DNA of 52,952 bases from an uncultured Gammaproteobacteria bacterium. GTDB taxonomy: Bacteria; Pseudomonadota; Gammaproteobacteria; GCA-2729495. This document shows positions 43,709 to 52,672 of the stretch, one piece after another (within the stretch, counting starts at the first letter, position 1; every line of letters starts with the position of its first letter). The translations under genes and the position numbers were made by a program. The stretch spans positions 1 to 52,952 of the forward strand of contig CAMYJV010000002.1 of the NCBI GenBank assembly GCA_947258805.1, written 5' to 3'. A model generated the notes under the pieces. That model worked only from the letters and a program-made list of their open reading frames with translations. It had not been told where the DNA came from and did not search any database.

Positions 43709-44139
43709 GCCGACTCGACGGCGTGACCGCGGTGCTGGCAATACCCGCGGTGGAAGACGACGGCGAGCTGCGCGACGCGCGGCCCGGGGAGCCGGAGCTG
43801 GATGAATACGTCCGGCGCCTGGAAGACCGCTACGCCGGGTTCACCGCCCGGAACGGCGGCCAGCCCAGCGTAATGGACCAGATCTGGACGGAGCTGCTGG
43901 GCCAGCCCACCCGCGTCGACGGCGCGGACTTCGGTATCTACGAAAAGAAGGGGCTTGCGTATCCGGCTATCCTGATGGACCCGGCGCAGATTGTCGCGAC
44001 TGACGGCACGCCGCTGGTGCATACGATTACCGAAGGTTTTAGCGAGGACGCCACGCGGGCAAAGCTGGCGGAGCTGATCGGCACGCGTCTCGGCGTCGAC
44101 TGGGTCAGCATCTTCACCACCTTCGGCGCAACGGGCTGA
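43705..44139 (+). CDS. conserved-looking protein of unknown function
   Basis: 144 residues; the ATG overlaps the TGA of the sulfotransferase (ATGA), which shows it is a translated gene. No signal peptide and no membrane segment. Features are an N-terminal LDGVTAVLAIPAVEDDGEL, a central helical DEYVRRLEDRYAGF and MDQIWTELLGQPTRVDGA, and a C-terminal FGIYEKKGLAYPAILMDPAQ then LIGTRLGVDWVSIFTTFGATG. I do not recognise a family. Coupling to the sulfotransferase suggests a role in the same pathway, as accessory, substrate or enzyme. Confidence 0.7.
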   Translation: MSRLDGVTAVLAIPAVEDDGELRDARPGEPELDEYVRRLEDRYAGFTARNGGQPSVMDQIWTELLGQPTRVDGADFGIYEKKGLAYPAILMDPAQIVATDGTPLVHTITEGFSEDATRAKLAELIGTRLGVDWVSIFTTFGATG

Positions 44140-44156
44140 CAACAGGGAGAACAGGG

Positions 44157-44927
44157 ATGGAAGCCACGCGCTATTTTCTGGACTACCAGGCCGATCCGGG
44201 CCTGGCCTACCTGGCTGCACTGCTGATGACCGTCGGGGTGATACTCGGCATCTTGCTGTTCATCGAGCGGCCGAAGCACGACCCGGCCCGCCACAGTCCA
44301 CGCATGGCCTGGCTACGGGGGAGTATTTACTTCTGTTTCGTGGGCCTGGTCGCGTGGCTGACCGGCGTTTACGGCGCGATGGCGAGGAACATGCTGGTCA
44401 CGCCGGACCAGCTGCGAGACCCATTGTGGATCACCATTACCGGCCTGTGCCTCGCGCTGCTGGTCTGGGGCTACATCATCTGGTGGCCGCGCGGCACGAT
44501 CGTGCACGGCCGCCGCTCGTACCCGTTGCCCGCCATCGTGTTCGGCCTGTTCTGGGGCGCCGCGTCGGCTTGGACGCTGCTGTCTATCTACGCCGTATGC
44601 GAGATTTTCGAACTGCCGGCCATCGTGAACGCCGTGATCACGCTGGTGGTGATCGCCGTCTACAACATTAACTACCAGTCGGGCTGGTGGGATATCCACG
44701 TGTCACCACCCCACAACATTCGCGCGTGGAACAACCGCAAGGTGCTCGGCGCGCACAACCCCTTCCTGATTGTGACGATCACGCACCTGGTGCTATTCGG
44801 TGACGCCGCGCTGTTTACTCTGTTCTATGCGGGCGCCATGGCCTGCTCCACCCTGGCCATGCATTTCCCACCGTTCTGGGAAGCGGACGGGCCGCCCGTA
44901 TCCCTCGATACCGCGCTCGGCGAGTAG
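44157..44927 (+). CDS. six-helix membrane protein of unknown function
   Basis: 256 residues, starting 17 bp after the previous gene with GGGAGA upstream. Hydrophobic helices occur at about 18-38, 53-73, 90-108, 122-145, 152-170 and 205-230. Loops carry conserved-looking aromatic and charged groups: YNINYQSGWWDIHVSPPHNI, WNNRKVLGAHNPF and FPPFWEADGP. No family was recognised, and no transporter or enzyme signature is clear. It belongs to the same plus-strand run as the sulfotransferase and the FetB-like permease. Confidence 0.72.
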   Translation: MEATRYFLDYQADPGLAYLAALLMTVGVILGILLFIERPKHDPARHSPRMAWLRGSIYFCFVGLVAWLTGVYGAMARNMLVTPDQLRDPLWITITGLCLALLVWGYIIWWPRGTIVHGRRSYPLPAIVFGLFWGAASAWTLLSIYAVCEIFELPAIVNAVITLVVIAVYNINYQSGWWDIHVSPPHNIRAWNNRKVLGAHNPFLIVTITHLVLFGDAALFTLFYAGAMACSTLAMHFPPFWEADGPPVSLDTALGE

Positions 44928-44933
44928 CTGCCA

Positions 44934-45665
44934 GTGAACCCGGGTGTCCTGGAGATCACGCTGCCAGGGCTCGCGCTGTCGTTCCTGCCCGTGGCGGCAG
45001 TGCTCGCGGTTTTGTACCGCTGGTCCGTCGGCGCCGGCACGGCCACTTATGCCCTTGGCCGCATGCTGCTGCAGCTTGCGCTGATCGGTTACGTACTGAA
45101 CTTTTTGTTTGAATCGAAGGAAAGCTGGCTAATCCTGCTGATACTCGTGGTCATGCTGCTGGCAGCCAGCTGGATAGCCGTGCGCCCGGTGCAGGCGCGC
45201 GACAGCGGCACCTGGCTGCGGGCGCTGCTGGCCATCAGTGTCGGCGGCGTACCCGTGCTGTTCCTGGTAACACAACTGGTCGTTGGCGTTGAGCCATGGT
45301 ACGAGCCGCGTTACCTGATCCCACTGGCCGGCATGATTTTCGCCAGCGCGATGAACTGCGTGAGTCTGTCAGCCGAGCGCTACGCGGCCGAGTGCAGTGC
45401 CCAGGTGGCGGCACAGCAGGCACGGCATAACGCACTGCAGGCAGCAATGATCCCGTTGATTAATTCGCTGCTGGCGGTGGGACTGGTGAGCTTGCCCGGT
45501 ATGATGACCGGGCAGATTCTGTCCGGTATCGAACCACTGGTAGCGGCGCGTTACCAGATCGTGGTGATGGCCATGCTGTTTGGTTCTTCCGGCATTGCGG
45601 CTACGTGCTATCTTTGGCTGGCGGCGCGTGGGCGCCGCCACCCCAGTCACTTTGCCGCACCGTGA
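44934..45665 (+). CDS. UPF0014/FetB-like ABC permease without adjacent ATPase
   Basis: 243 residues from GTG 44934, 6 bp after the previous stop. About seven transmembrane helices. The diagnostic stretch AAMIPLINSLLAVGLVSLPGMMTGQILSG near 175-203 identifies the UPF0014 family, whose E. coli member FetB (YbbM) pairs with the ATPase FetA in iron export. AMNCVSLSAERYAAECSAQV precedes it. No ATP-binding protein is encoded beside it, so the partner must lie elsewhere or the permease works differently. Confidence 0.82.
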   Translation: MNPGVLEITLPGLALSFLPVAAVLAVLYRWSVGAGTATYALGRMLLQLALIGYVLNFLFESKESWLILLILVVMLLAASWIAVRPVQARDSGTWLRALLAISVGGVPVLFLVTQLVVGVEPWYEPRYLIPLAGMIFASAMNCVSLSAERYAAECSAQVAAQQARHNALQAAMIPLINSLLAVGLVSLPGMMTGQILSGIEPLVAARYQIVVMAMLFGSSGIAATCYLWLAARGRRHPSHFAAP

Positions 45666-45698
45666 ACCGTTACTTCCGGGGCACCTTGAGAGGTAGAG

Positions 45699-45881
45699 AT
45701 GGAAGTACAGGGAATTCTCGGCATCCTGGTCCTGTTCCTGGATATCTACGCAATTCTGCAAATTGCGCAGAGTTCTAAAGACGTAGTAATCAAGGCCGTG
45801 TGGATCGTGGTCGTGCTGTTGTTGCCGGTGATCGGCGTCATCGCCTGGTACCTGTTCGGCCCGGGTGGCCGCTCCGGGTGA
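45699..45881 (+). CDS. small PLDc_N-domain membrane protein
   Basis: 60 residues with a ribosome-binding AGAGGTAG just upstream of ATG 45699. Two hydrophobic helices at about 5-22 and 31-52 with the PLDc_N (phospholipase D nuclease N-terminal) signature: IAQSSKDVVIKAVWIVVVLLLPVIGVIAWYLFGPGG. Such stand-alone two-helix proteins are common and their role is unknown; they resemble the membrane anchor of cardiolipin synthases. Spacing of 33 bp from the permease gene suggests co-transcription. Confidence 0.78.
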   Translation: MEVQGILGILVLFLDIYAILQIAQSSKDVVIKAVWIVVVLLLPVIGVIAWYLFGPGGRSG

Positions 45882-45923
45882 CGCCTGCCTTGCCGGTAGT
45901 GGGCGCAATCACGGCCGGCCCTC

Positions 45924-46643
45924 GTGACCCTCTTTGAGTTTGTGGCCGCAACGGCAACGATCGCCATCGGCTCAATCGTGCAGGCTGCCAGCGGGGTGGG
46001 TGCCGGTTTCCTGATGGTGCCGATGCTGGCTTTCATCGATCTCGGCCTGGTGCCCGGGCCGCTGATATTTGGCAGCCTGGTGCTGTCCGGGATCATGGCC
46101 TGGCGCGAGCGCGGCGCCATCGACAGCGACAACCTGGCGCCGATGTTCATGGGCCTGTTGCCCGGCTGCGCCCTCGGCGCCTGGATCATTTCCATCGTGC
46201 CTGCAGACCAGCTCGGCATCGTGTTCGCGATCGTGATCCTGCTGGGCATTGCGGTAACGACTTCCGGCCTGAATTTACCCCTGAATCGTTTGAGCGCCTT
46301 GGTGGCCGGCGGCGTAGCCGGGACCATGGGTGCGAGTTCCGGCATCGGCGCGCCGGTTATTGCGATTCTCTATCAGCATGCCAGCGGGGCACGCGTGCGG
46401 TCGACGCTGGCATTGATCTACACGTTTGCGTCGCTGCTGATACTGGTGGCGCTGGCCGTGTTCGGGCGCTTCGGTGGTGCCGAGATGCTTTCCGGCTTTG
46501 CGCTGATGCCGGGCTTCCTGGCGGGCTACTGGGTGGCGAACCGCCTGCGCCATCGACTGGACCAGCTGGCGTCGCGCCCGGTGGTACTGAGCGTGTCGGC
46601 AGCCGCGGCCATTGCGTTGCTCATTCGGAGTATCGGCAGTTGA
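45924..46643 (+). CDS. sulfite exporter TauE/SafE-family permease
   Basis: 239 residues from GTG 45924. Eight hydrophobic segments. The N-terminal IGSIVQAASGVGAGFLMVPMLAFIDLGLVPGPL and the internal LVAGGVAGTMGASSGIGAPVIAIL form the two-fold TauE repeat signature. Family members move sulfite, sulfoacetate or related organosulfur anions, and others have unknown ligands. A sulfur role would fit with the sulfotransferase 2 kb upstream, but this is inference. It converges with gor 6 bp downstream. Confidence 0.85.
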   Translation: MTLFEFVAATATIAIGSIVQAASGVGAGFLMVPMLAFIDLGLVPGPLIFGSLVLSGIMAWRERGAIDSDNLAPMFMGLLPGCALGAWIISIVPADQLGIVFAIVILLGIAVTTSGLNLPLNRLSALVAGGVAGTMGASSGIGAPVIAILYQHASGARVRSTLALIYTFASLLILVALAVFGRFGGAEMLSGFALMPGFLAGYWVANRLRHRLDQLASRPVVLSVSAAAAIALLIRSIGS

Positions 46644-46649
46644 TCGGGC

Positions 46650-47999
46650 TCAGCGCATCGTGACGAACTCTTCTGCGCTGGTGGGATGAATGGCCACGGT
46701 GTTGTCGAAATCCGCCTTCGTCGCACCCATCTTTATCGCCACGCCGAAGCCCTGCATCATTTCATCGGCGCCCGGGCCGATCACGTGCAGACCCGTCACG
46801 CGTTCTTCTTCACCTACCGTCACCAGCTTCATTCGCGTGCGCGGTTTGTGGTCGGTGACACCGTAGAACAACGGCACGAAATCCGAGGTGTAGGTTTTCA
46901 CCGCATCGCCGTGCGCCTCGCGCGCTTCGGCTTCGGTCATCCCACAGGTACCTATAGGCGGATGCGTGAAGATCACCGTAGAGATGTTCTCGTAGGACAG
47001 GTGGCGGCCGGCCATGCCACCGAACACCCGGTCGGCCAGGCGGCGGCCGGCCGCGATGGCCACCGGCGTGAGCTGCGCGCGGCCGGTGACATCGCCTACG
47101 GCGTAGATGTGGTCGACGTTCGTCACCTGGTACTCATCCGTGGGCACGAAGCCCCGCTTGTCCATGGCCACGCCGGCCGCGTCCAGGTCCAGCTTGTCGG
47201 TCTCCGGCACCCGGCCGGCGGCCCAGATCCAGCAGTCGAAGGGGCCGTGCTCGGCGCCCGTTTCGCTGCGCAGGCGGATGTCACCCGATCGACCCTCCAG
47301 CGCGGCGGGAATCGTGCGGGGCACCAGCGTGATGCCGTCAGCCGCCAGTGACTCCAGCAAACTCTCCTGCAGCATCGCGTCGAAGCTACGCAATACGCTG
47401 TCGTAGCGAAAGAACAGCGTGACCTCGGCACCCAGTGCCTGCAGCATGCCGGCGAATTCCACCGCAATGTAGCCCGCACCGGCTACGGCCACGCGCTTCG
47501 GCAGGGCCTCGAGTTCAAAGAAGCCATCGGAGTCAGTGCCCAGCTCTGCGCCGGGCAGGTCGGGGATCGACGGCCGCCCACCAGTTGCAATAATCAGGTG
47601 TGATGCCTTCAGCTCCCGGTCGCCCACTTGCACCGTGTGAGCATCTTTGAACTGCGCGGTGCCGGCAATGTGCGGGATGCTCTTGTTATCGAGATTCCGT
47701 GCATAGATTCCATTCAGGCGTTTGACGTAGGCGTCACGCCGAGCCTTTAACGCCGCCCAGTCATGGGCGATGTGCGGCGGTACCGCGAAACCGTAGTCGC
47801 GCGCATCGTGAAAAGCGTGGGCCAGCGACTCGGCATTCCACATGACTTTTTTCGGCACACAACCCACGTTTACGCAGGTACCGCCCAGGCGACCGCGTTC
47901 GATGACGGCCGCCGTCGCGCCGTATTCCACCGCCCGCTGGGCCGCGGCCAGACCGCCGCTGCCACCGCCAATTACCACCAGGTCGTAGCTGTCGCTCAT
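46650..47999 (-). CDS. gor: glutathione-disulfide reductase
   Basis: About 449 residues from ATG 47999 (an ATG four codons upstream is equally possible). Flavoprotein that regenerates GSH with NADPH. FAD site [13 protein letters not shown] at 11-23. Redox-active disulfide TCVNVGC (41-47, C42 and C47). NADPH fold [17 protein letters not shown] near 170. The C-terminal interface motif [14 protein letters not shown] carries the catalytic His. It faces away from the oligopeptidase gene with a shared 92-bp promoter region. Confidence 0.94.
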   Translation of the reverse strand: MSDSYDLVVIGGGSGGLAAAQRAVEYGATAAVIERGRLGGTCVNVGCVPKKVMWNAESLAHAFHDARDYGFAVPPHIAHDWAALKARRDAYVKRLNGIYARNLDNKSIPHIAGTAQFKDAHTVQVGDRELKASHLIIATGGRPSIPDLPGAELGTDSDGFFELEALPKRVAVAGAGYIAVEFAGMLQALGAEVTLFFRYDSVLRSFDAMLQESLLESLAADGITLVPRTIPAALEGRSGDIRLRSETGAEHGPFDCWIWAAGRVPETDKLDLDAAGVAMDKRGFVPTDEYQVTNVDHIYAVGDVTGRAQLTPVAIAAGRRLADRVFGGMAGRHLSYENISTVIFTHPPIGTCGMTEAEAREAHGDAVKTYTSDFVPLFYGVTDHKPRTRMKLVTVGEEERVTGLHVIGPGADEMMQGFGVAIKMGATKADFDNTVAIHPTSAEEFVTMR

Positions 48000-48091
48000 A
48001 TCGGTTTGCATCACAAAAATCAGGATTAACGAGTTTAAGTCAGCCCCGGGCCCTGTGATAGGATCGAAAATCTTCCGGCCCGGCAAACAAC

Positions 48092-50137
48092 GTGTCTAAT
48101 CCTCTCCTCGACAGCCACGATCTGCCGAGCTTCAGCCAGATCCGGCCCGAACACGTGGAGCCCGCCGTCAGGCAGGTGCTCGATGAAAACCGCGCCCGCC
48201 TGAATGAAATTCTGGCCAGTGCGCCAGGCGACGGCGACTTCGCCCACAGCGTGCTGCCGCTGGAAGAACTGGGCGAGCGGCTACAGCAGGCCTGGTCGCC
48301 GGTGAGCCACCTGCACGGTGTGGCCAACTCACCGGAACTGCGCGCGGCCTACAACAATTGCCTGCCGTTACTGAGCCGCTACCAGACCGAACTGGCACAG
48401 GACGAGCGCGTCTACGCGCTGTATCGCCAGGCCGCCAATCGCAATGGCAAAGACCGGGCGGCGGCACGACTGCTGGAACTGGCGCTACGCGATTTTCACC
48501 TGTCGGGCGTGGACTTGCCGGAAGACCGCAAGCAGCGTTTCAAGACAGTGATGGAAGAGCTCGCCCAGGTGCAGGCGAACTTCGATCAGAACGTGCTCGA
48601 CTCGATGGCTGCGTGGAGCTGACACGAAACCAGCGCCGATTTGCTGGCCGGTGTGCCGGCCGCAACCCTGGAGCAGGCCGCGGCCCAGGCAGCAGAGGCC
48701 GGCCAGCAGGGCTGGCTGTTCCGGCTCGACCAGCCCACCTACGTGGCGGTGGTGACTCACGCGGAGAACCGGGACCTGCGGCACCGTTTCTACCGGGCAT
48801 GGAGCACGCGGGCATCCGACCGCGCCGAGGTTGGCAGCGAGTTCGACAACACCGAAGTCATCGAAAAGATCCTGGCGCTGCGCCACGAAGCGGCCCGGCT
48901 GGTGGGTTTCGACAATTTTGCCGAGTATTCGCTCGCGTCGAAGATGGCCACCTCCGTAGCCGAGGTCATGGAATTTCTGGAGCAGCTGGCCGACCGCTCC
49001 CGCAACGCCGCCGAGCGCGAACTCAAGGAACTGGAGCGCTTCGCCGGCCAGGCGCTGGCGGCTTGGGACATCGCCTTCTATTCCGAAAAGCTGCGCGAGG
49101 AGCGCTACAGCGTGTCCGACGACGAGCTGCGGCCGTACTTCCCGCTGGACCGTGTGCTCGACGGCCTGTTTGCGCTGGTCGCACGCGTATACGGCCTGCG
49201 GGTTGAAGAGCAGCAAGGCGTCGACACCTGGCGGCCGGAGGTGCGTTACTACCAGTTGCTGAATTCAGAGGGCGAAGCGGTAGGTGGTTTCTTTACCGAC
49301 CTGTTCGCCCGCAAGAACAAGCGTAACGGCGCGTGGATGGACGAATGCCTGAACCGCCGCGACTACGGCGGCCGGCGGCAGATTCCGGTGGCGCACCTGG
49401 TGTGCAATTTCGCTGGCCCCACAGCCACCCAGCCCTGCCTGTTGAACCACGACGAAGTGCTGACGATGTTCCACGAGTTCGGGCACACGCTGCACCACGT
49501 GTTGACCCGCGTGGCTTATCCCAGCGTGGCCGGCATCAACGGAGTGCCGTGGGACGCAGTGGAATTGCCCAGCCAGTTCATGGAGAACTTTGCGTGGGAA
49601 CCCGACGTGGTGCGGTCTTTTTCCGGCCACTATCAAACGGGCGAACCGCTGCCGTCAGAACTGCTGGACAAACTGCGCGCGTCGCGGGTGTTTCAGGCAG
49701 CCATGCAGATGGTGCGCCAGCTCGAATTCGCGATTTTCGACATGCGCTTGCACGCAGAATTCGACCCACGGCGCGGCAGCCGCCTGGACCGAGTGCTCGA
49801 AGAGGTCCGCCGGCGAGTGGCCGTGGTGCGCTACCCGGAATACAACCGCTTTGCCCACGCCTTCGCACATATTTTCGGCGGCGGGTATGCGGCGGGCTAC
49901 TACAGTTACAAGTGGGCAGAAGTGCTGGCCGCCGACGCATGGTCCGCTTTCGAGGCCGGCGGCATCTTCGACGCGGAACTCGCCCAGCGCTTTCGTGAAG
50001 AAATTCTGGAAGTGGGCGGCACGGTAGAAATCGGCAAGGCTTTCGAGGCCTTTCGCGGCCGGCCGGCGCAGGTGGAACCCCTGCTGCAGCAAAACGGGAT
50101 ACTGGCCGAAGCGTCCCCAGCGTCCGGCCCGGCCTGA
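48092..50137 (+). pseudogene. prlC: oligopeptidase A (M3 metallopeptidase) interrupted by an in-frame TGA
   Basis: The region encodes oligopeptidase A, also named opdA, of normal length: 681 codons from GTG 48092 to 50137, with one internal TGA at 48620-48622 (codon 177). The 5' part (176 residues) and the 3' part share the same frame, with no shift. The stop follows FDQNVLDSMAAWS. Family sequence resumes at once (HETSADLLAGVP, then WLFRLDQPTYVAVV, YRAWSTRASD). The zinc site HEFGHTLHH, the downstream Glu-containing ELPSQFMENFAWEP and the rest of the fold are intact. The substitution looks recent, or is a base error. A C-to-T change from CGA (Arg) would be enough. A downstream start at TTG 48641 could yield only a truncated, probably inactive chain. 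The next gene, xth, begins 3 bp after the stop. Confidence 0.85.
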
Positions 50138-50140
50138 ACC

Positions 50141-50911
50141 ATGCGGGTTGCCAGCTGGAACGTGAACTCCCTGCGGGTGCGGCAGGAACACGTGAGCAAC
50201 TGGCTGCGCGACCAGGCGCCGGATGTGCTGGGGCTGCAGGAAATTAAGATGCCCACGGCAGACTTTCCGGCAGAGGCTTTTCAGGCCGCCGGCTATCACG
50301 CTGTGGCGAATGGTCAGAAGACTTACAACGGGGTCGCCTTGCTGTCTCGCAAGGCGCCAGAAGACGTCGGCCTGGACCTGCCGGGGTTCACTGATTCACA
50401 AAAACGGGTAATTGCGGCGACTTATGGTGAATTGCGGGTCATAAACCTTTACGTACCGAATGGGCAAAGCGTAGGCTCTGACAAATATAAATATAAGCTC
50501 GAATGGCTCGACGCCTTGCAGACTTATTTACAAGAAGAACTGGCACGTTACCCGCGGCTGGTGGTGATGGGGGACTTCAACATCGCACCCGACGACCGCG
50601 ACGTTCACGACCCGGAAACCTGGCGCGATAAGGTATTGTGCAGTGCGCCGGAGCGCGAACGCCTGGCGGGCCTGTTGTCCCTTGGCCTGGAGGACAGCTT
50701 CCGGCTCTTCGACCAGGCCGAGGCAGTGTTCAGCTGGTGGGACTACCGGGCTGCCGCCTTCCGCCGCAAGCTCGGGCTGCGCATCGACCTGTTACTGGTG
50801 TCCGCAGAACTGGCGAAAGACTGCACTGCCAGCCGCGTTGATGCGGAACCCCGACGCCTGGAGCGCCCATCCGACCATGCCCCCGTGTACGTGGATTTCA
50901 ACGAGACCTGA
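50141..50911 (+). CDS. xth: exodeoxyribonuclease III
   Basis: 256-residue AP endonuclease and 3'-exonuclease of the EEP fold, acting in base excision repair. Motifs are SWNVNSLRVR (N7), GLQEIK (E34), INLYVPNG, VMGDFNIAPDDRD with the catalytic Asp and Asn, and SDHAPVYVDF with the terminal Asp-His pair. The ATG lies 3 bp after the oligopeptidase stop, so the two were co-transcribed. The HD-domain gene starts 2 bp after its stop. Confidence 0.94.
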   Translation: MRVASWNVNSLRVRQEHVSNWLRDQAPDVLGLQEIKMPTADFPAEAFQAAGYHAVANGQKTYNGVALLSRKAPEDVGLDLPGFTDSQKRVIAATYGELRVINLYVPNGQSVGSDKYKYKLEWLDALQTYLQEELARYPRLVVMGDFNIAPDDRDVHDPETWRDKVLCSAPERERLAGLLSLGLEDSFRLFDQAEAVFSWWDYRAAAFRRKLGLRIDLLLVSAELAKDCTASRVDAEPRRLERPSDHAPVYVDFNET

Positions 50912-50913
50912 AC

Positions 50914-51933
50914 GTGACCGGCCCGCTACCTGATCGCCGCAACGAATTTGACGTGACCAATACGGTGCGCGTCAGCTCACCGGATGCGGTGCGCGACGCG
51001 GTGGCGGATTTGTTTCATGAAACCTTCCCGGGCGCGAGTTTCGACCCGCTGTGGATGGCCTTCCACGACTATGAACGACTGTTCGACGGTCACTTTCCAG
51101 GCTACCTGGGCTGCGACACGGTGTATCACGACCGGCAGCACACCCTGGATATGACGCTGGCCATGGCCCGGCTGCTCGCCGGCTACGAGAAAAGCACCCA
51201 GGGCGCAGGGCATCTGGGCGGCGAACGTGCGGTGCTGGGACTGATCGCCGCACTGTTTCATGACTCCGGCTACATTCGCCGCACGGACGAACCGCGCTGG
51301 GCAAACGGGGCCCAGTTAACCAACTGGCACGTGTCGCGCAGCTCGGAATTTCTGCAGGCGTACTTGCCCGAACTGGGTCTCGGGCACCTTGCCGAGTTGG
51401 CGGGCCAGCTGGTGCACTTCACCGGCTATGAGTTCAATGTGGACGAGATCGAACTGGATGAGCCGCGCGACACGATCGTCGGACACCTGCTCGGCACCGG
51501 AGACCTGCTCGCACAGATGGCCGACCGCTGTTACCTGGAAAAATGTCGCGACCGCCTGTACGCCGAGTTCGTGCTAGCCGGCATCGCCTTCGGGGACGCG
51601 GTGGGCGGTTCCCCCCGCTACGATTCGGGACTGGACCTGCTCCGGAAGACCCCCAGCTTCTGGCGCCAGGGGGCGTTCCAGCGGATGAACCGCCAGTTCA
51701 ACCGAGCTTATCGTTACATGGAGCCCATGTTCGATGGCCGCAACCCGTACATGGAATGGATCGACGCCAACCTGGCGTATCTAGACAAGATTCTGACCAC
51801 GGGCAACTGGGCCGGACTGCGGCGCAAGCCACCGTGTTTCACAGTGAAGCGAGACACCGTGGCCAAAGTTGGCGCACTGGTCAGCAGTCGTCTCGCAGAG
51901 CACGAACTGCCGGCCAGTACCGGGCGGGCTTAG
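50914..51933 (+). CDS. HD-domain metal-dependent phosphohydrolase
   Basis: 339 residues from GTG 50914, 2 bp after xth. The N-terminal two-thirds carries an HD-type metal site: TVYHDRQHTLDMTLAMARLL at about 70-90 and the LIAALFHDSGYIRR HD pair near 110-118. Further histidines follow (LTNWHVSRSSEF, GQLVHFTGYEF) and an Asp in LLGTGDLLAQMADR. The motif set resembles cyclic-nucleotide-phosphodiesterase-like HD proteins, but the substrate is not known. The C-terminal third has no known domain. It is followed directly by the decayed integrase. Confidence 0.78.
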   Translation: MTGPLPDRRNEFDVTNTVRVSSPDAVRDAVADLFHETFPGASFDPLWMAFHDYERLFDGHFPGYLGCDTVYHDRQHTLDMTLAMARLLAGYEKSTQGAGHLGGERAVLGLIAALFHDSGYIRRTDEPRWANGAQLTNWHVSRSSEFLQAYLPELGLGHLAELAGQLVHFTGYEFNVDEIELDEPRDTIVGHLLGTGDLLAQMADRCYLEKCRDRLYAEFVLAGIAFGDAVGGSPRYDSGLDLLRKTPSFWRQGAFQRMNRQFNRAYRYMEPMFDGRNPYMEWIDANLAYLDKILTTGNWAGLRRKPPCFTVKRDTVAKVGALVSSRLAEHELPASTGRA

Positions 51934-51962
51934 CCACCCGGGCAGTTGGGGTAGACGGCAGA

Positions 51963-52350
51963 TCAGTCGTCGATGGGGCTCACAACCCCGCAACCACCCC
52001 GGTTCAGCACGTGCGTATAGATCTCCGTGGTGGCCACGTCTGAGTGCCCCAGCAACTCCTGGATCGTACGGATGTCATAGCCACGCTCCAGCAGCCGGGC
52101 CATCAGACTAAACGGCGAACTCAAATGGCTGATGATCTCCAGCGCCTCACGATGGGTCAGCACCTGGGGAACGCGTCGTTTCGCCTTGGGCGGCCGGATG
52201 GCGCAAACGATGAAACTTGATGAATGCGCGGATCCAATGCACATAAGTCTGTTCAGTGGAGTAAGCAAGATTCCTCCCACGCATCGCGGCGCGAAGCTGC
52301 TGCAGAAAACCGACCTTCGGAATCTGCAAGGGAGGAGGAATATCGTCCAC
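51963..52350 (-). pseudogene. intI: integron integrase (IntI), degraded by large deletions
   Basis: Three blocks of an IntI-type tyrosine recombinase remain on the minus strand. Block 1 (52320-52183) reads [34 protein letters not shown] and RHPA, the N-terminal SAM-like domain. Block 2, in another frame (about 52184-52092), reads [20 protein letters not shown] then LMARLL. Block 3 (52091-51963) reads [32 protein letters not shown] and SPIDD, with the catalytic His and Tyr region. The intervening integrase sequence, with the catalytic Arg, Lys and HxxR residues, is missing. Intact IntI proteins are about 320-340 residues, so this gene is dead. It points away from a cassette region to its right. 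Confidence 0.88.
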
Positions 52351-52584
52351 AGGAGCGCGCCAAAGACTCTCGGGAAACAGCGCCTGAGGCTAGAGCGACA
52401 ATTGCGGTCCGCGAAACCCCAATATGCAGCCGAATTACACCGATATGGCACGTTGTTTCTGAAATCACGGACGACGCAGTCTGTCTGCCGCGCACAAAGA
52501 CCAGAAAGACGCCCTCACAAACCCTATCTAGTTGTTTAAGTACAACATTCGAGCTAAATTCAACCCATGAATATCCTGCAAAAA

Positions 52585-52628
52585 GCCAATAACAAAAGCT
52601 CACTCAGCAGAATCAGCTGTTATGCGGC
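52585..52628. repeat. attC/attI-like imperfect inverted repeat
   Basis: ATAACA (52589-52594) pairs with TGTTAT (52618-52623). Inside it AGCT (52597-52600) pairs with AGCT (52615-52618), and outside it GCC (52585-52587) faces GGC (52626-52628). The right end reads GTTATGC (52619-52625), the form of an integron recombination core seen in many attC sites. At about 44 bp it is shorter than typical attC sites (57 bp and more), so this is only a candidate. It lies between the dead integrase and the toxin gene, where an attI or attC site belongs. Confidence 0.4.
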
Positions 52629-52639
52629 ACAGGGCCTTG

Positions 52640-52664
52640 TAACGTGTAACGGGATACGTTACAC
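52640..52664 (+). promoter_or_regulatory. palindromic operator/promoter of the toxin-antitoxin unit
   Basis: GTGTAACG (52644-52651) is the exact inverse of CGTTACAC (52657-52664) around GGATA. TACACT within the right arm could serve as a -10 hexamer. It ends 8 bp before the toxin ATG. HigA-type antitoxins bind such palindromes to repress their own operon. Confidence 0.65.
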
Positions 52665-52672
52665 TATGGCTC

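Noticed and set aside
48620..48661. Selenocysteine insertion at the oligopeptidase TGA
   Set aside because: A hairpin does lie downstream, but its loop and distance do not match a clear SECIS, the position is not catalytic, and the family is not known to use selenocysteine. A nonsense change is simpler.
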